NCBI RefSeq assembly: GCF_001936575.1
Contig: NZ_MSMP01000018.1
Coordinates: 1-64,000, forward strand
Reading direction: 5' to 3'
Source of the DNA: Tenacibaculum agarivorans
GTDB lineage: Bacteria > Bacteroidota > Bacteroidia > Flavobacteriales > Flavobacteriaceae
Length of the DNA stretch: 64,000 bases
Made by a program: the position numbers and the translations under genes. Positions 8,574-16,973 of this stretch are shown here, one piece after another. Every line of letters starts with the position of its first letter. Positions within the stretch are counted from its first letter, which is position 1. A model generated the notes under the pieces. The model did no database searches and was not told the origin of the DNA. It was given only the letters and a program-made list of their open reading frames with translations.

Positions 8574-9272
8574 ATGATCGGAGTTAAATCACATATAACT
8601 GAATTAGAAGAAAAAGGTTTTTCTATTACTAAAAGTCTTTTTTCAAATAAAGAATTGCAAGAAATATGTGATGTAATTGATCAATCAGATTCAAGTTTTG
8701 CTATTCGCCAATTGTTAATTAAAATACCCGAATTACAAGAATTGATATGTAATAACAGTAATTTCAAATCTTTATACACTAGTATTTGTGATAAAAGTTA
8801 TTTTTTATCTAAGGCTATTTTTTTCAATAAACCTAAAATGTCGAATTGGTTTGTGAATTATCATCAAGATTTAAGTATCAGTGTAAAAGAAAAGAAAGAA
8901 GCAAAAGGATTTACCAATTGGACAACTAAAAATGGACAATTGGGTGTGATTCCTCCAGAACAGATTCTAAAAAGCACAATTACATTTCGAATTCATTTAG
9001 ATAAAACGGATGAAACCAACGGAGCGTTACATGTAATTCCCAAAAGCCATACTAAAGGAATTATAAGAGTAGATGAAACTTTTAACAAAAATAAATTAGA
9101 AAAGGAAGTATTGTGTACTGTTGATAGAGGAGGAGTAATGTTAATGAAACCGTTATTATTACATGCATCACAAAGATCTGTATCAGCATTTAATCGAAGA
9201 GTCATTCATTTAGAATTTTGTAATAAAGAAATACCATTGCAATGGTTAGAAAGAAAAGAAATTGTTTCATGA
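8574..9272 (+). CDS. PhyH-type Fe(II)/2-oxoglutarate dioxygenase
   Basis: 232 residues. The iron-binding HxD motif is in NYHQDLSIS (H97, D99). The distal His is in the PLLLHASQRS segment near residue 202, followed by NRRVIHLEF with an Arg suited to binding 2-oxoglutarate; LHVIPKSHTKG between them is typical of phytanoyl-CoA dioxygenase relatives. It starts directly after the deaminase stop codon and its own stop overlaps the next ATG by 4 bp, so translation of all three is probably coupled. The substrate is unknown. A tailoring role in the kynurenine cluster is inferred only from position. Confidence 0.85.
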   Translation: MIGVKSHITELEEKGFSITKSLFSNKELQEICDVIDQSDSSFAIRQLLIKIPELQELICNNSNFKSLYTSICDKSYFLSKAIFFNKPKMSNWFVNYHQDLSISVKEKKEAKGFTNWTTKNGQLGVIPPEQILKSTITFRIHLDKTDETNGALHVIPKSHTKGIIRVDETFNKNKLEKEVLCTVDRGGVMLMKPLLLHASQRSVSAFNRRVIHLEFCNKEIPLQWLERKEIVS

Positions 9273-10351
9273 GATATATTTTAACAATCATCCTATTTTT
9301 TTCGGTAAAAACTTTTGTAGCACAAGAGTTTATTCAGTTAATAGGTATAGAATCAGATCATAGTGAATTTAGTGAAGGTTCTTATACAGTAATGTATGAT
9401 TCTGAGTCTAAAAAGAAAGCACATAAAAAATATACCCCTTATCAAACAATAGGAATATATAGAAATAAAGATTCAGTTTCTATACAGTCTATAAGTTATT
9501 TATTAATTCCTACCAAAAGAGGTTTTCTATATGGTACAACTGAAGTTATAGAGGTAAAAGAGGATGATGAATCTGAAGAGATGAGTGAAATGATAACAGA
9601 TGAATATAAATTATTTAGCTCTGTATCTAAACCAAAGTTTTTCAGGAGTAAAAAAAGTATACAAAGTTTCATAGAAAATCACAACCCAACTTTTGAACAA
9701 GCTATACAAGTAGATTTTGAAAAAATATCATTTGTAAACTCTAAGTTTTATATTACAAGGGGTTTTGAATCCATTGTACATGGTGGAGCTACCTGGTTTA
9801 ATGCTACTGAAAAAGTCAATATTTATGCTTTAGATTGGAAAGGGTCGCTATCTAATAAATTAACAGATTATGTAAGTAATGAGGTTAAAAATAAAGTAGT
9901 AATAGAAACAGTATCAAATTTAGAAGGATATGGTTTTGGGGATGAGGTTTCTGCTGAAACAGGATTGCCTTGGGCTGGAACTATTAATAATCATAATAAG
10001 GTGTTTTATGATATTAATTTTGGAACAAACGGTATTCAAATAATTCCATTGACATTCTTGTGGGGTAATTCTTCAAGAAGTTTTTTAGCAGAAGGAAATC
10101 CTATTAAAAACCAAAAGATGTATCAAGATTTACAATTGTCTAAGTCTGAAGAAAATATTCATTCAAAAGAGATTATTGTTTTCAATTCACCAGATAATTT
10201 AACTAGAATAGAATTGAAAAATAAAACATTAATTGTTATTGATTCTAAAAGAAACAAAGTATTGAAAAAAGTAAAATTGAATTATAATAAAATTATAATG
10301 TCAGAATTTGCATTAGGAAAATACGCAAGAAAGTGGAAAAATGAATTTTAA
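9269..10351 (+). CDS. Exported protein of unknown function
   Basis: 360 residues from the ATG at 9269, whose ATGA overlaps the stop of the PhyH gene. MRYILTIILFFSVKTFVAQ is a clean signal peptide with cleavage after a VAQ-like site; a longer frame starting at 9242 would bury it and is rejected. The mature part has mixed beta-rich composition with several acidic patches, and a C-terminal segment full of Lys and Ile (NKVLKKVKLNYNKIIM). I recognise no domain. Its place between two cytoplasmic catabolic enzymes is odd for a secreted protein. Confidence 0.7.
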   Translation: MRYILTIILFFSVKTFVAQEFIQLIGIESDHSEFSEGSYTVMYDSESKKKAHKKYTPYQTIGIYRNKDSVSIQSISYLLIPTKRGFLYGTTEVIEVKEDDESEEMSEMITDEYKLFSSVSKPKFFRSKKSIQSFIENHNPTFEQAIQVDFEKISFVNSKFYITRGFESIVHGGATWFNATEKVNIYALDWKGSLSNKLTDYVSNEVKNKVVIETVSNLEGYGFGDEVSAETGLPWAGTINNHNKVFYDINFGTNGIQIIPLTFLWGNSSRSFLAEGNPIKNQKMYQDLQLSKSEENIHSKEIIVFNSPDNLTRIELKNKTLIVIDSKRNKVLKKVKLNYNKIIMSEFALGKYARKWKNEF

Positions 10352-10383
10352 TTTTTTTATAAGAGTAAAAAGATTTTAAAATT

Positions 10384-11823
10384 ATGATTATTAAGAACTA
10401 CATAAATGGATCATTTTTAGAACCAACATTAGGAAATTATATTGATAATTATAATCCTTCAATAGGTGAAATATATGGGCAAATACCCAATTCAACTCAA
10501 GAAGATGTAGCACAAGCATATCAAGCGGCTAAAGCTACTTTTCCAAGTTGGTCAAATACTACTTTAGAAGAACGAAGTGCTATTCTATCTAAAATAGCAC
10601 AACTCATTACAAAAAAGTTAGAAGTATTAGCAGAAGCAGAAACTAAAGATAATGGAAAGCCATTAAGTTTAGCTAAAACAATAGATATACCAAGGGCTTC
10701 AGCAAACTTTCAGTTTTTTGCCAATGCAATTACTCAATTCTCTTCGGAAGCCCATGAAACTGTTGGTGTCAATGCGATGAATTTTACATTGCGACATCCA
10801 ATTGGGGTGGTAGGTTGCATTTCTCCTTGGAATTTACCTTTGTACTTATTCACTTGGAAAATAGCACCTGCTATAGCAGCAGGAAATTGTGTAGTAGCTA
10901 AACCAAGTGAAGTTACTCCGATGACTGCATATTTATTAGGAGAAATTTGTAATGAAGCAGGTTTACCTAAAGGAGTTTTAAACATTGTACATGGCTTGGG
11001 AAACACTACAGGTCAAGCTATTGTAGAACATCCGAATATTAAAGCAATTTCTTTTACTGGAGGAACTAAAACAGGAGCACATATTGCTAGAACTGCAGCT
11101 CCAATGTTTAAAAAGCTATCATTGGAATTAGGAGGAAAGAATCCGAATATCATTTTTGCAGATTGTGATTACGAATTGATGTTAGAAACTACAGTAAAAT
11201 CTTCTTTTGCTAATCAAGGACAAATATGTTTATGTGGAAGTAGAATTTTTATTGAAAAAACCATTTATGAACAGTTCAAGAAAGATTTTATTCAAAAAGT
11301 AAGTCAATTAAAAGTAGGTAATCCTTTTGATGCTGATACCAATATTGGAGCCTTAGTTTCAAAATCGCATTTAGAAAAAGTAAAATCATATATAGATATT
11401 ACAGAAGAAGAAGGAGGAACAATTTTATTTGGAGGAAAAAAAGTTACTGTTGAAGGTTCCGAAGAGGGATATTACTTAGAACCTACAATAATTGAAGTTC
11501 AAAATAATTCTTGTAAGCTAAATCAAGAAGAAATATTTGGTCCTGTTGTTACTATCATGCCTTTTGAAACCGAAGAAGAAGCAATAGCTTTAGCAAATGA
11601 TGTTTCTTATGGGTTATCAGCTACACTTTGGACAAACAATTTGAATAGAACCATGAAAATGACAAAGCAAATTCATGCAGGAATTATTTGGGTAAATACA
11701 TGGTTATTACGAGATTTGAGAACTCCTTTTGGCGGAGTGAAAGCAAGTGGAGTAGGTAGAGAAGGAGGTTTTGAGGCCTTACGTTTCTTTACAGAACCTA
11801 AAAATGTATGTATTAAATATTAA
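10384..11823 (+). CDS. 2-aminomuconate semialdehyde dehydrogenase (ALDH superfamily)
   Basis: 479 residues of the NAD-dependent aldehyde dehydrogenase fold. Key sites: PWNLPLYLFTWKIAPAIAAG near residue 150, the general base Glu in SLELGGKNPN near 248, and the nucleophile C282 in GQICLCGSR, which has a second Cys two residues later. The C-terminal FGGVKASGVGREGG is typical of ALDH8/HMSDH-like enzymes. In this cluster it should oxidise 2-aminomuconate 6-semialdehyde, made by ACMS decarboxylase (21128-22216), to 2-aminomuconate, the substrate of the RidA-type deaminase at 8172. Exact substrate assignment rests on context. Confidence 0.85.
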   Translation: MIIKNYINGSFLEPTLGNYIDNYNPSIGEIYGQIPNSTQEDVAQAYQAAKATFPSWSNTTLEERSAILSKIAQLITKKLEVLAEAETKDNGKPLSLAKTIDIPRASANFQFFANAITQFSSEAHETVGVNAMNFTLRHPIGVVGCISPWNLPLYLFTWKIAPAIAAGNCVVAKPSEVTPMTAYLLGEICNEAGLPKGVLNIVHGLGNTTGQAIVEHPNIKAISFTGGTKTGAHIARTAAPMFKKLSLELGGKNPNIIFADCDYELMLETTVKSSFANQGQICLCGSRIFIEKTIYEQFKKDFIQKVSQLKVGNPFDADTNIGALVSKSHLEKVKSYIDITEEEGGTILFGGKKVTVEGSEEGYYLEPTIIEVQNNSCKLNQEEIFGPVVTIMPFETEEEAIALANDVSYGLSATLWTNNLNRTMKMTKQIHAGIIWVNTWLLRDLRTPFGGVKASGVGREGGFEALRFFTEPKNVCIKY

Positions 11824-11835
11824 AAACGTATAAGA

Positions 11836-12336
11836 ATGAAATTTAAATTCACATTACTATTATTTGTTGTAACAATGGTTTGTTATGCTCAAGATGATTT
11901 TATTAAATATGAAAAGAATAACTATGAGATTTCTTATCCTAAATCATGGCAACTGGATACTACAGGACAAATGGATTCTAGTTTTATTCTTTTTTCAGGA
12001 TTAGATGCTGATGATAAATTTAATGAGAATGTAAACTTGACAATTCAAAATTTAAAAGGGAAGGATTTTACTATGGAATCTTTTGTGGAGCTATCTTTGA
12101 GTCAAATCAAAAGAATGATACCTAATGGAAAAGTTATAGAGAATTCTTTTAATGCAGCAAAAAATCGTCAAGAAGTAATTTGGTCTGGAGATATTCAACA
12201 AGCACTAAAATTCAAGCAGTATTATTATTTTAAAGACGAAAAAGCATATATATTAACTTTAACAACATTACCTGAAACTTTTTTACAATTTGAAACCACA
12301 GGTAATAACATTCTAAATAGTTTTCAACTTAAATAA
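11836..12336 (+). CDS. Exported PsbP-like small protein
   Basis: 166 residues. MKFKFTLLLFVVTMVCYAQ is a signal peptide with a YAQ cleavage site. The mature domain begins FIKYEKNNYEISYPKSWQL and ends ETTGNNILNSFQLK. The pattern of Y-x-x-x-Y-P-x-x-W followed later by a residue-rich ILNSF ending is that of PsbP/DcrB-like (DUF1795-type) beta domains. Its stop codon is followed immediately by the ATG of the SDR gene, so the two are coupled. The role is unknown; such proteins are commonly periplasmic. Confidence 0.7.
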   Translation: MKFKFTLLLFVVTMVCYAQDDFIKYEKNNYEISYPKSWQLDTTGQMDSSFILFSGLDADDKFNENVNLTIQNLKGKDFTMESFVELSLSQIKRMIPNGKVIENSFNAAKNRQEVIWSGDIQQALKFKQYYYFKDEKAYILTLTTLPETFLQFETTGNNILNSFQLK

Positions 12337-13113
12337 ATGAATTTATATATTGAAAATAAAAATGCTCTAGTGTGTGGTAGTACACAAGGTATTGGAAAAG
12401 CATCTGCAATTGCTTTAGCAGAAGAAGGAGCGAATGTAACATTAGTGGCTCGTAATGAAGAAAAACTAAAAGCAGTTTTAACGGAGTTACCAAATCAAGA
12501 TCAACATCATAGTTACATTATTGCAGATTTTTCAAATCCTCAAGAGCTAAAAGAAAAAATAGAAGCATCACAGTTAAACTTCCATATTTTAATCAATAAT
12601 ACAGGCGGACCTGCAGGGGGACCTATTTTCAATGCAGCTATAGAAGAGTTTGATAGCGCTTTTACACAGCATTTAAAGTGTAATCATATTTTAGTACAAG
12701 CACTAGCACCTTTTATGAAAAAAGAAAGGTATGGAAGGGTTATTAATATTATTTCTACTTCTGTAAAACAACCTTTAGATGGGTTGGGAGTTTCAAATAC
12801 AATACGTGGAGCAGTAGCTAACTGGTCAAAAACCATGGCGAATGAGTTGGGGCAATTTGGGATTACGGTAAATAATGTATTACCTGGAGCAACAGCAACA
12901 GAGCGTTTAAACGAAATCATTAATAATAAGGCTAAAAAAACAGGTAAATCTGTTGATGAGGTTATTCAAACTATGAAAAACGCTGCGCCTGCAAAACGTT
13001 TTGCAAAACCTGAAGAGGTAGCTAACGCAGTGGTTTTTCTAGCAAGTGAAAGGGCAAGTTTTATTAACGGAATTAATGTACCTGTAGATGGAGGTAGAAC
13101 AAAATCATTGTAA
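12337..13113 (+). CDS. Atypical short-chain dehydrogenase/reductase without the YxxxK pair
   Basis: 258 residues with a Rossmann start (LVCGSTQGIGKASAIALAEE, cofactor glycines near residues 12-19), the NNTGG segment near 88, and a typical VPVDGGRTKSL end. Where classical SDRs carry Y-x-x-x-K, aligning on the NIIS and ANxxK helix gives SNTIR: Ser instead of Tyr and Arg instead of Lys. The codons TCA and CGT confirm it. This matches a known divergent beta-ketoacyl-ACP-reductase-like SDR group that lacks the tetrad. It is the last enzyme of this part of the kynurenine cluster. Its substrate, and whether it is an oxidoreductase at all, are open. Confidence 0.85.
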   Translation: MNLYIENKNALVCGSTQGIGKASAIALAEEGANVTLVARNEEKLKAVLTELPNQDQHHSYIIADFSNPQELKEKIEASQLNFHILINNTGGPAGGPIFNAAIEEFDSAFTQHLKCNHILVQALAPFMKKERYGRVINIISTSVKQPLDGLGVSNTIRGAVANWSKTMANELGQFGITVNNVLPGATATERLNEIINNKAKKTGKSVDEVIQTMKNAAPAKRFAKPEEVANAVVFLASERASFINGINVPVDGGRTKSL

Positions 13114-13122
13114 GATTTAAAA

Positions 13123-14154
13123 GTGGATTTTAATAAGCAACTTATTTTCTTTTTTAGTGCTTTAGGTGCTTTTAATGCCTTTATTCTAGCATTTTATTTT
13201 ACTCTTATTGCCAATAAGAAAAAGTTTTCCAATTACTTTTTATCGGCATTATTATTAGTGCTAAGTATTCGAATTATCAAATCGGTTTTCTTCTATTTTA
13301 ATCCAGAATTATCAGGTGTTTTCATCCAAATAGGACTTTCAGCATGTATACTTATTGGTCCTTTTTTGTATTTATATTTAAGGTCTGTTTCAAAAGAACA
13401 AACAAAACAATGGTGGCTACATATTTTTCCTTTTTTTGTTGGAATCACGATTGTAGGAACTTTCTATCCATACTTTGAAAACAGACCTTTATGGAGGATA
13501 GTAGTAAGCGGGATTTATATACAATGGTTGGTATACATAGCTTTATCATTTCGCTTAATGCTTCCAATATTTAAAAAGCTATTCAATAAAAGGGAAAAAG
13601 TACAACGTATAGAAATTTGGAAACTCAGTATTTTTTGTGGAGTGGCTTTAATTTGGTTTGCACATTTTATAAGTTCGTACACTTCTTATATTGTTGGCGC
13701 ATTGTCATTTTCTTTTGTGTTTTACTTAATCCTTTTAACTTTCTTTTTTAAAATTCAAAAACAGCAAAACTTTTTTGAAGATAAAGTTAAGTATAAAGAT
13801 AAAGGGATTGCTAAAGAAATGATTGATAAAATTACCCTTGGATTAGAGGAATTCAAAAACCAAGAATTGTATCTAAATGCAGATATTACAATTTCGAAAT
13901 TGGCAAAAGAATTTCAAATTTCTTCTCATGTACTATCGCAGTTTATGAATAATAATCTAGGGAAATCATTTTCTTCATATATTAATGAGTTGCGTATTGA
14001 AAAAGCGAAGACATTATTATGCTCGCAGAAAGGTTATTCTATAGAAAATATAGGTTATGAGAGCGGGTTTAATTCAAAATCTACATTCTATACTACATTT
14101 AAAAAAATAACAGGGATAACTCCATCTGAATATCAAAAAAGGAGTTTAGTTTAA
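13123..14154 (+). CDS. AraC-type regulator with N-terminal membrane domain
   Basis: 343 residues. About six or seven hydrophobic helices occupy residues 5-215, followed by a linker with FFEDKVKYKDKGI and a C-terminal double helix-turn-helix of the AraC type, ending FNSKSTFYTTFKKITGITPSEYQKR. The start is a GTG, the only start codon after the in-frame stop at 13111. Such fusions are common in Bacteroidetes and are thought to sense a signal at the membrane and act directly on DNA. It begins 9 bp after the SDR gene, so it may regulate the catabolic cluster, but it could equally control the DJ-1-like gene that follows. Confidence 0.85.
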   Translation: MDFNKQLIFFFSALGAFNAFILAFYFTLIANKKKFSNYFLSALLLVLSIRIIKSVFFYFNPELSGVFIQIGLSACILIGPFLYLYLRSVSKEQTKQWWLHIFPFFVGITIVGTFYPYFENRPLWRIVVSGIYIQWLVYIALSFRLMLPIFKKLFNKREKVQRIEIWKLSIFCGVALIWFAHFISSYTSYIVGALSFSFVFYLILLTFFFKIQKQQNFFEDKVKYKDKGIAKEMIDKITLGLEEFKNQELYLNADITISKLAKEFQISSHVLSQFMNNNLGKSFSSYINELRIEKAKTLLCSQKGYSIENIGYESGFNSKSTFYTTFKKITGITPSEYQKRSLV

Positions 14155-14178
14155 GTTCGGAATTATAAAATCGAACTT
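14153..14178 (+). terminator. Weak hairpin after the AraC gene
   Basis: AAGTTCG and CGAACTT pair across a 12-base loop directly at the AraC stop codon. There is no clear T-run, so it is only a possible terminator. Confidence 0.3.
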
Positions 14179-14241
14179 CTAATTTATAAGATAAAACCCA
14201 TTAAATACTATTACTGTGCATATTTGTGAGAAAAAACGAAA

Positions 14242-14970
14242 ATGTATAAAACTGTAGTATTCATATTTACTGTTCTTTTATTATCAAGTTGTAATCAAAA
14301 GGAAAAAGTTCTTTTTATAACTTCTAATCAGCACAGCTATGGTACAACAACTATAAATACAGCTAATCATTTTGGAGAGATCGTTTATGCATACGATGTA
14401 TTTGTCAAAAAAGGTTATCAAGTCGATTTTGTAAGTCCTAAAGGAGGAGCAATCCTCATAGGGGATATAAAAACTTCAGATAGCATTCAAAAGAAATATG
14501 TGTACAACGAAGATTTTATGAATCTTTTAAAAAATACATTTTCACCTGATCAAGTAACCGCATCAAAATATAAAGCGATTTATTATCCTGGTGGTGGAGC
14601 AGCAATGTTCGGAATTGCTGATCATGAAAAAATTCAGAAAATTGCCAAACAGATTTATAATAGAGGAGGAGTTATTTCTGCAGTTTGCCATGGTACAGCA
14701 GGAATCTCATCTTTAAAGGATAATCACGGTAATATATTATATGCAGGAAAAAAGATAAGTGGATATCCAGATCTATTTGAAAATACATCAGCAAAATATT
14801 ATCAGACTTTTCCATTTTCAATAGAGCGTAAAATCAAAAATAATGGAGGTGATTTTGTGTATTCAACTCAAAGAAATGATAGTTTTTATATAGAAAGTGG
14901 AAATTTTATAACAGGGCAAGATCCTTCATCTACAAAGGCAGTCGCTGAGGCTGTGGTTAAAAAACTTTAA
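14242..14970 (+). CDS. DJ-1/PfpI-family lipoprotein (Hsp31-like)
   Basis: 242 residues. The N-terminus MYKTVVFIFTVLLLSSC is a lipoprotein signal with Cys at 17, so the enzyme should be anchored in the envelope. The DJ-1/PfpI nucleophile elbow is GVISAVCHGTAG with C149 and H150. YYPGGGAAMFG near 124 and an early acidic residue (FGEIVYAYDVF near 45) complete the usual Cys-His-Glu site. Relatives include glyoxalase III or chaperone-type Hsp31 proteins and amidotransferase-like enzymes. An exported lipoprotein form is less common. Two small exported NTF2-like genes follow on the same strand. Confidence 0.8.
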   Translation: MYKTVVFIFTVLLLSSCNQKEKVLFITSNQHSYGTTTINTANHFGEIVYAYDVFVKKGYQVDFVSPKGGAILIGDIKTSDSIQKKYVYNEDFMNLLKNTFSPDQVTASKYKAIYYPGGGAAMFGIADHEKIQKIAKQIYNRGGVISAVCHGTAGISSLKDNHGNILYAGKKISGYPDLFENTSAKYYQTFPFSIERKIKNNGGDFVYSTQRNDSFYIESGNFITGQDPSSTKAVAEAVVKKL

Positions 14971-14995
14971 GAAAATAATAATTAAAACCAAAACA

Positions 14996-15406
14996 ATGAA
15001 AAAACTAATTGTAGTTATTACGGTATTATTAAGTACTTCAAATGTAATTTTTGCACAAAAATCAGATTACCAATTGGTAGAAGAAACAGTATCTTTTTAT
15101 TTAGATGGTGGTACGAATAATGATTATGAGACATTAAAAAAAGCATTTCATGAAAATGCAACAATGAAATTTAATAGAAAAGGGGAGTATGTTGAAGTAA
15201 ATGCTCTAGATTTCTTTAAAAAAGTGATAAAACCAGGACCTAAACAAAATAGAAAAACACATATTGTATATATAAATATTACAGGAGACGTAGCAAGTGC
15301 TAAACTACAGATAGATTATGAAAATTTTAGTTTTATAGATTATATGAACCTTATTAAAATAGATAATCAATGGAAAGTGGTCAGCAAAATATTTTTTAGA
15401 AAGTAG
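14996..15406 (+). CDS. Exported NTF2-like protein, lumazine-binding type
   Basis: 136 residues: signal peptide MKKLIVVITVLLSTSNVIFAQ, then a compact NTF2-like fold. The pattern VEETVSFYLDGGTNNDYETLKKAFHENATM followed by a C-terminal IDNQWKVVSKIFF is that of the putative lumazine-binding (PF12893) group, which binds or converts small ligands but is mostly uncharacterised. It lies 25 bp downstream of the DJ-1-like gene and 11 bp upstream of another NTF2-like gene, suggesting a three-gene operon. Confidence 0.75.
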   Translation: MKKLIVVITVLLSTSNVIFAQKSDYQLVEETVSFYLDGGTNNDYETLKKAFHENATMKFNRKGEYVEVNALDFFKKVIKPGPKQNRKTHIVYINITGDVASAKLQIDYENFSFIDYMNLIKIDNQWKVVSKIFFRK

Positions 15407-15417
15407 AATTGTATATA

Positions 15418-15879
15418 ATGAATAAGGTAGTAAAAATCACAATAGTATTGGTCTTAAGTATCAATTTTTGCCAATCACAAACCTTTAATGGTAAAAAAAC
15501 GGATATTGATGAAATACTAAAAAATACGAGGCAGTTCTCTTCGTTTGTTGTTGCATCTAATTATCAAAAAATTGCTGATAGCTATACAAAAGATGCTAAA
15601 ATTTTTCCTAATAGAACAAAGATTTTATCAGGCAACGATATTATTAACTATTGGACATTACCAGAAGGAATTGCTACTGTTTTTCATAAAATAACCCAAG
15701 AAGAAATTACAATAGTTGATGAAACAGCTTATGATTATGGTTATTATGAAGGAAAAACAAAGCATAAAGACGGACGGATTTCTTCATGGAAAGGCAAATA
15801 TGTAATTGTATGGAAAAAAGTAGATGACCAATGGAAGATGTACTTAGATATCTGGAATAGTGTTAAGGAGAAAAAATAA
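15418..15879 (+). CDS. Exported NTF2-like protein, DUF4440 type
   Basis: 153 residues from the ATG at 15418; a TTG three codons earlier is a weaker choice. MNKVVKITIVLVLSINFCQSQ is a signal peptide. The rest is an NTF2-like cone: NYQKIADSYTKDAKIFPNRT is the typical helix plus first strand, and WKGKYVIVWKKVDDQWKMYLDIWN the closing strands of DUF4440/SnoaL-like proteins. The ligand is unknown. A structured inverted repeat follows the gene. Confidence 0.75.
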   Translation: MNKVVKITIVLVLSINFCQSQTFNGKKTDIDEILKNTRQFSSFVVASNYQKIADSYTKDAKIFPNRTKILSGNDIINYWTLPEGIATVFHKITQEEITIVDETAYDYGYYEGKTKHKDGRISSWKGKYVIVWKKVDDQWKMYLDIWNSVKEKK

Positions 15880-15899
15880 TAAATTTTACTTATGCCTTT

Positions 15900-15952
15900 G
15901 GATGTAATAGCGGTTTAAGTTATACACTTATACCGCTACTATATTTACATCC
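15900..15952. terminator. Imperfect inverted repeat between convergent genes
   Basis: GGATGTAA plus TAGCGGT on the left pairs with ACCGCTA and TTTACATCC on the right around an AT-rich loop. It lies between the ends of genes at 15879 (+) and 15970 (-), the place for a bidirectional terminator, but has no long T-run on either side. Confidence 0.45.
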
Positions 15953-15969
15953 TATCATTGGGGGAATAT

Positions 15970-16824
15970 TTATAAAATTTCTAAGGTGTATTCGCTTAAT
16001 TTTAATCTATCATCTTCAGTAATTAGGATCCAATTGGTAATATTACTCAAAGTCATTTTTCCTATATCTTTAATGTCTCCTTCAAAGTTTAAGATAAAAG
16101 TGACTTTAAATCCTTCTTTATATTTTTTTACAACGATGTTTGTAGGACTATGAACAGAATAATTTTGACTTTCCTTTTGAGCAATTAAAAATGCTTCTAA
16201 TCCTTCTTTACTTTGGATTTTATTTCCTAAAATATTAACATTTAATGGTTCGTTACTGGTTAATTCCATTAAATTAATAGCATCTCCAGCATCTATTAAA
16301 GCAAACCAATTATGAACAAATGCTTTTGCATCTGTATATGAGAATTTTTCTTGTTTAGTTTCTTTAATATTTTCTATAGAACTTGGTTTTGGAGCATCTT
16401 GAAGTACTACTTTATAAGCAACTACCTTTATTAAATTACCACTAGGGTCTTTTTTTGTTTTTAAATTAGTGGTTAATCGCATTCTCCCTATAAAATTCAT
16501 TTGAATAATATTACCATCTGCTTGTAACGCATGATAAGTATGAGGACAAATTACCTCAAAATTATTTTCATCAATTTTATATACTGAAATTTCATTAATT
16601 ATATGTGTACTTTCCTTAATATAAGAGAATGTTTGTTCTGCATATTTTACAAGTTCACCAACGCTGTTTAATGTTGCTGTAGGGTATACAAATTCTACAG
16701 TATCATCTGGTAAAAATGGTTTTAATTCTTCCATACTTGTGCCTTTGTCAAAGCGACTGTACCAAGCGTATACAAATGATTTAATTTCGTTTTCTACCTT
16801 TTTTTCTGTTTGTTTTTGAATCAT
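15970..16824 (-). CDS. Protein with two tandem NTF2-like domains
   Basis: 284 residues with no signal peptide. Residues about 1-135 (KSFVYAWYSRFDKGTSMEEL) and about 150-284 (KAFVHNWFALIDAGDAINLM) each start with the same A-F-V-x-x-W-x-x-x-D-x-G pattern, so the protein is an internal duplication of a SnoaL/NTF2-like cone. Substrate or ligand unknown. The gene lies 149 bp downstream of the Crp/Fnr-type regulator on the same strand, and a palindrome with Fnr-like spacing is present in between, so that regulator may control it. Confidence 0.75.
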   Translation of the reverse strand: MIQKQTEKKVENEIKSFVYAWYSRFDKGTSMEELKPFLPDDTVEFVYPTATLNSVGELVKYAEQTFSYIKESTHIINEISVYKIDENNFEVICPHTYHALQADGNIIQMNFIGRMRLTTNLKTKKDPSGNLIKVVAYKVVLQDAPKPSSIENIKETKQEKFSYTDAKAFVHNWFALIDAGDAINLMELTSNEPLNVNILGNKIQSKEGLEAFLIAQKESQNYSVHSPTNIVVKKYKEGFKVTFILNFEGDIKDIGKMTLSNITNWILITEDDRLKLSEYTLEIL

Positions 16825-16953
16825 TTTGAGTGCTTTTTTAGGAGTTTTATATACATAAGTTTAGCCTTATAAATAACTCTCAATTAATATTAATTATTTT
16901 TTGGAATATTATAAATAGATGATACAAAGGTCTATTATGAAAACTATAATTCA

Positions 16954-16969
16954 CTTGCCAAATGGCAAG
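16954..16969. promoter_or_regulatory. Palindrome with Crp/Fnr-type spacing
   Basis: CTTGCCA, AA, TGGCAAG is a perfect dyad. Its core TTGCC-N4-GGCAA has the 5-4-5 architecture of Fnr-family operators (TTGAT-N4-ATCAA). It lies 4 bp after the end of a Crp/Fnr-family regulator gene and about 130 bp upstream of the NTF2-like gene. A short attenuator hairpin is the alternative. Confidence 0.4.
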
Positions 16970-16973
16970 AAAA

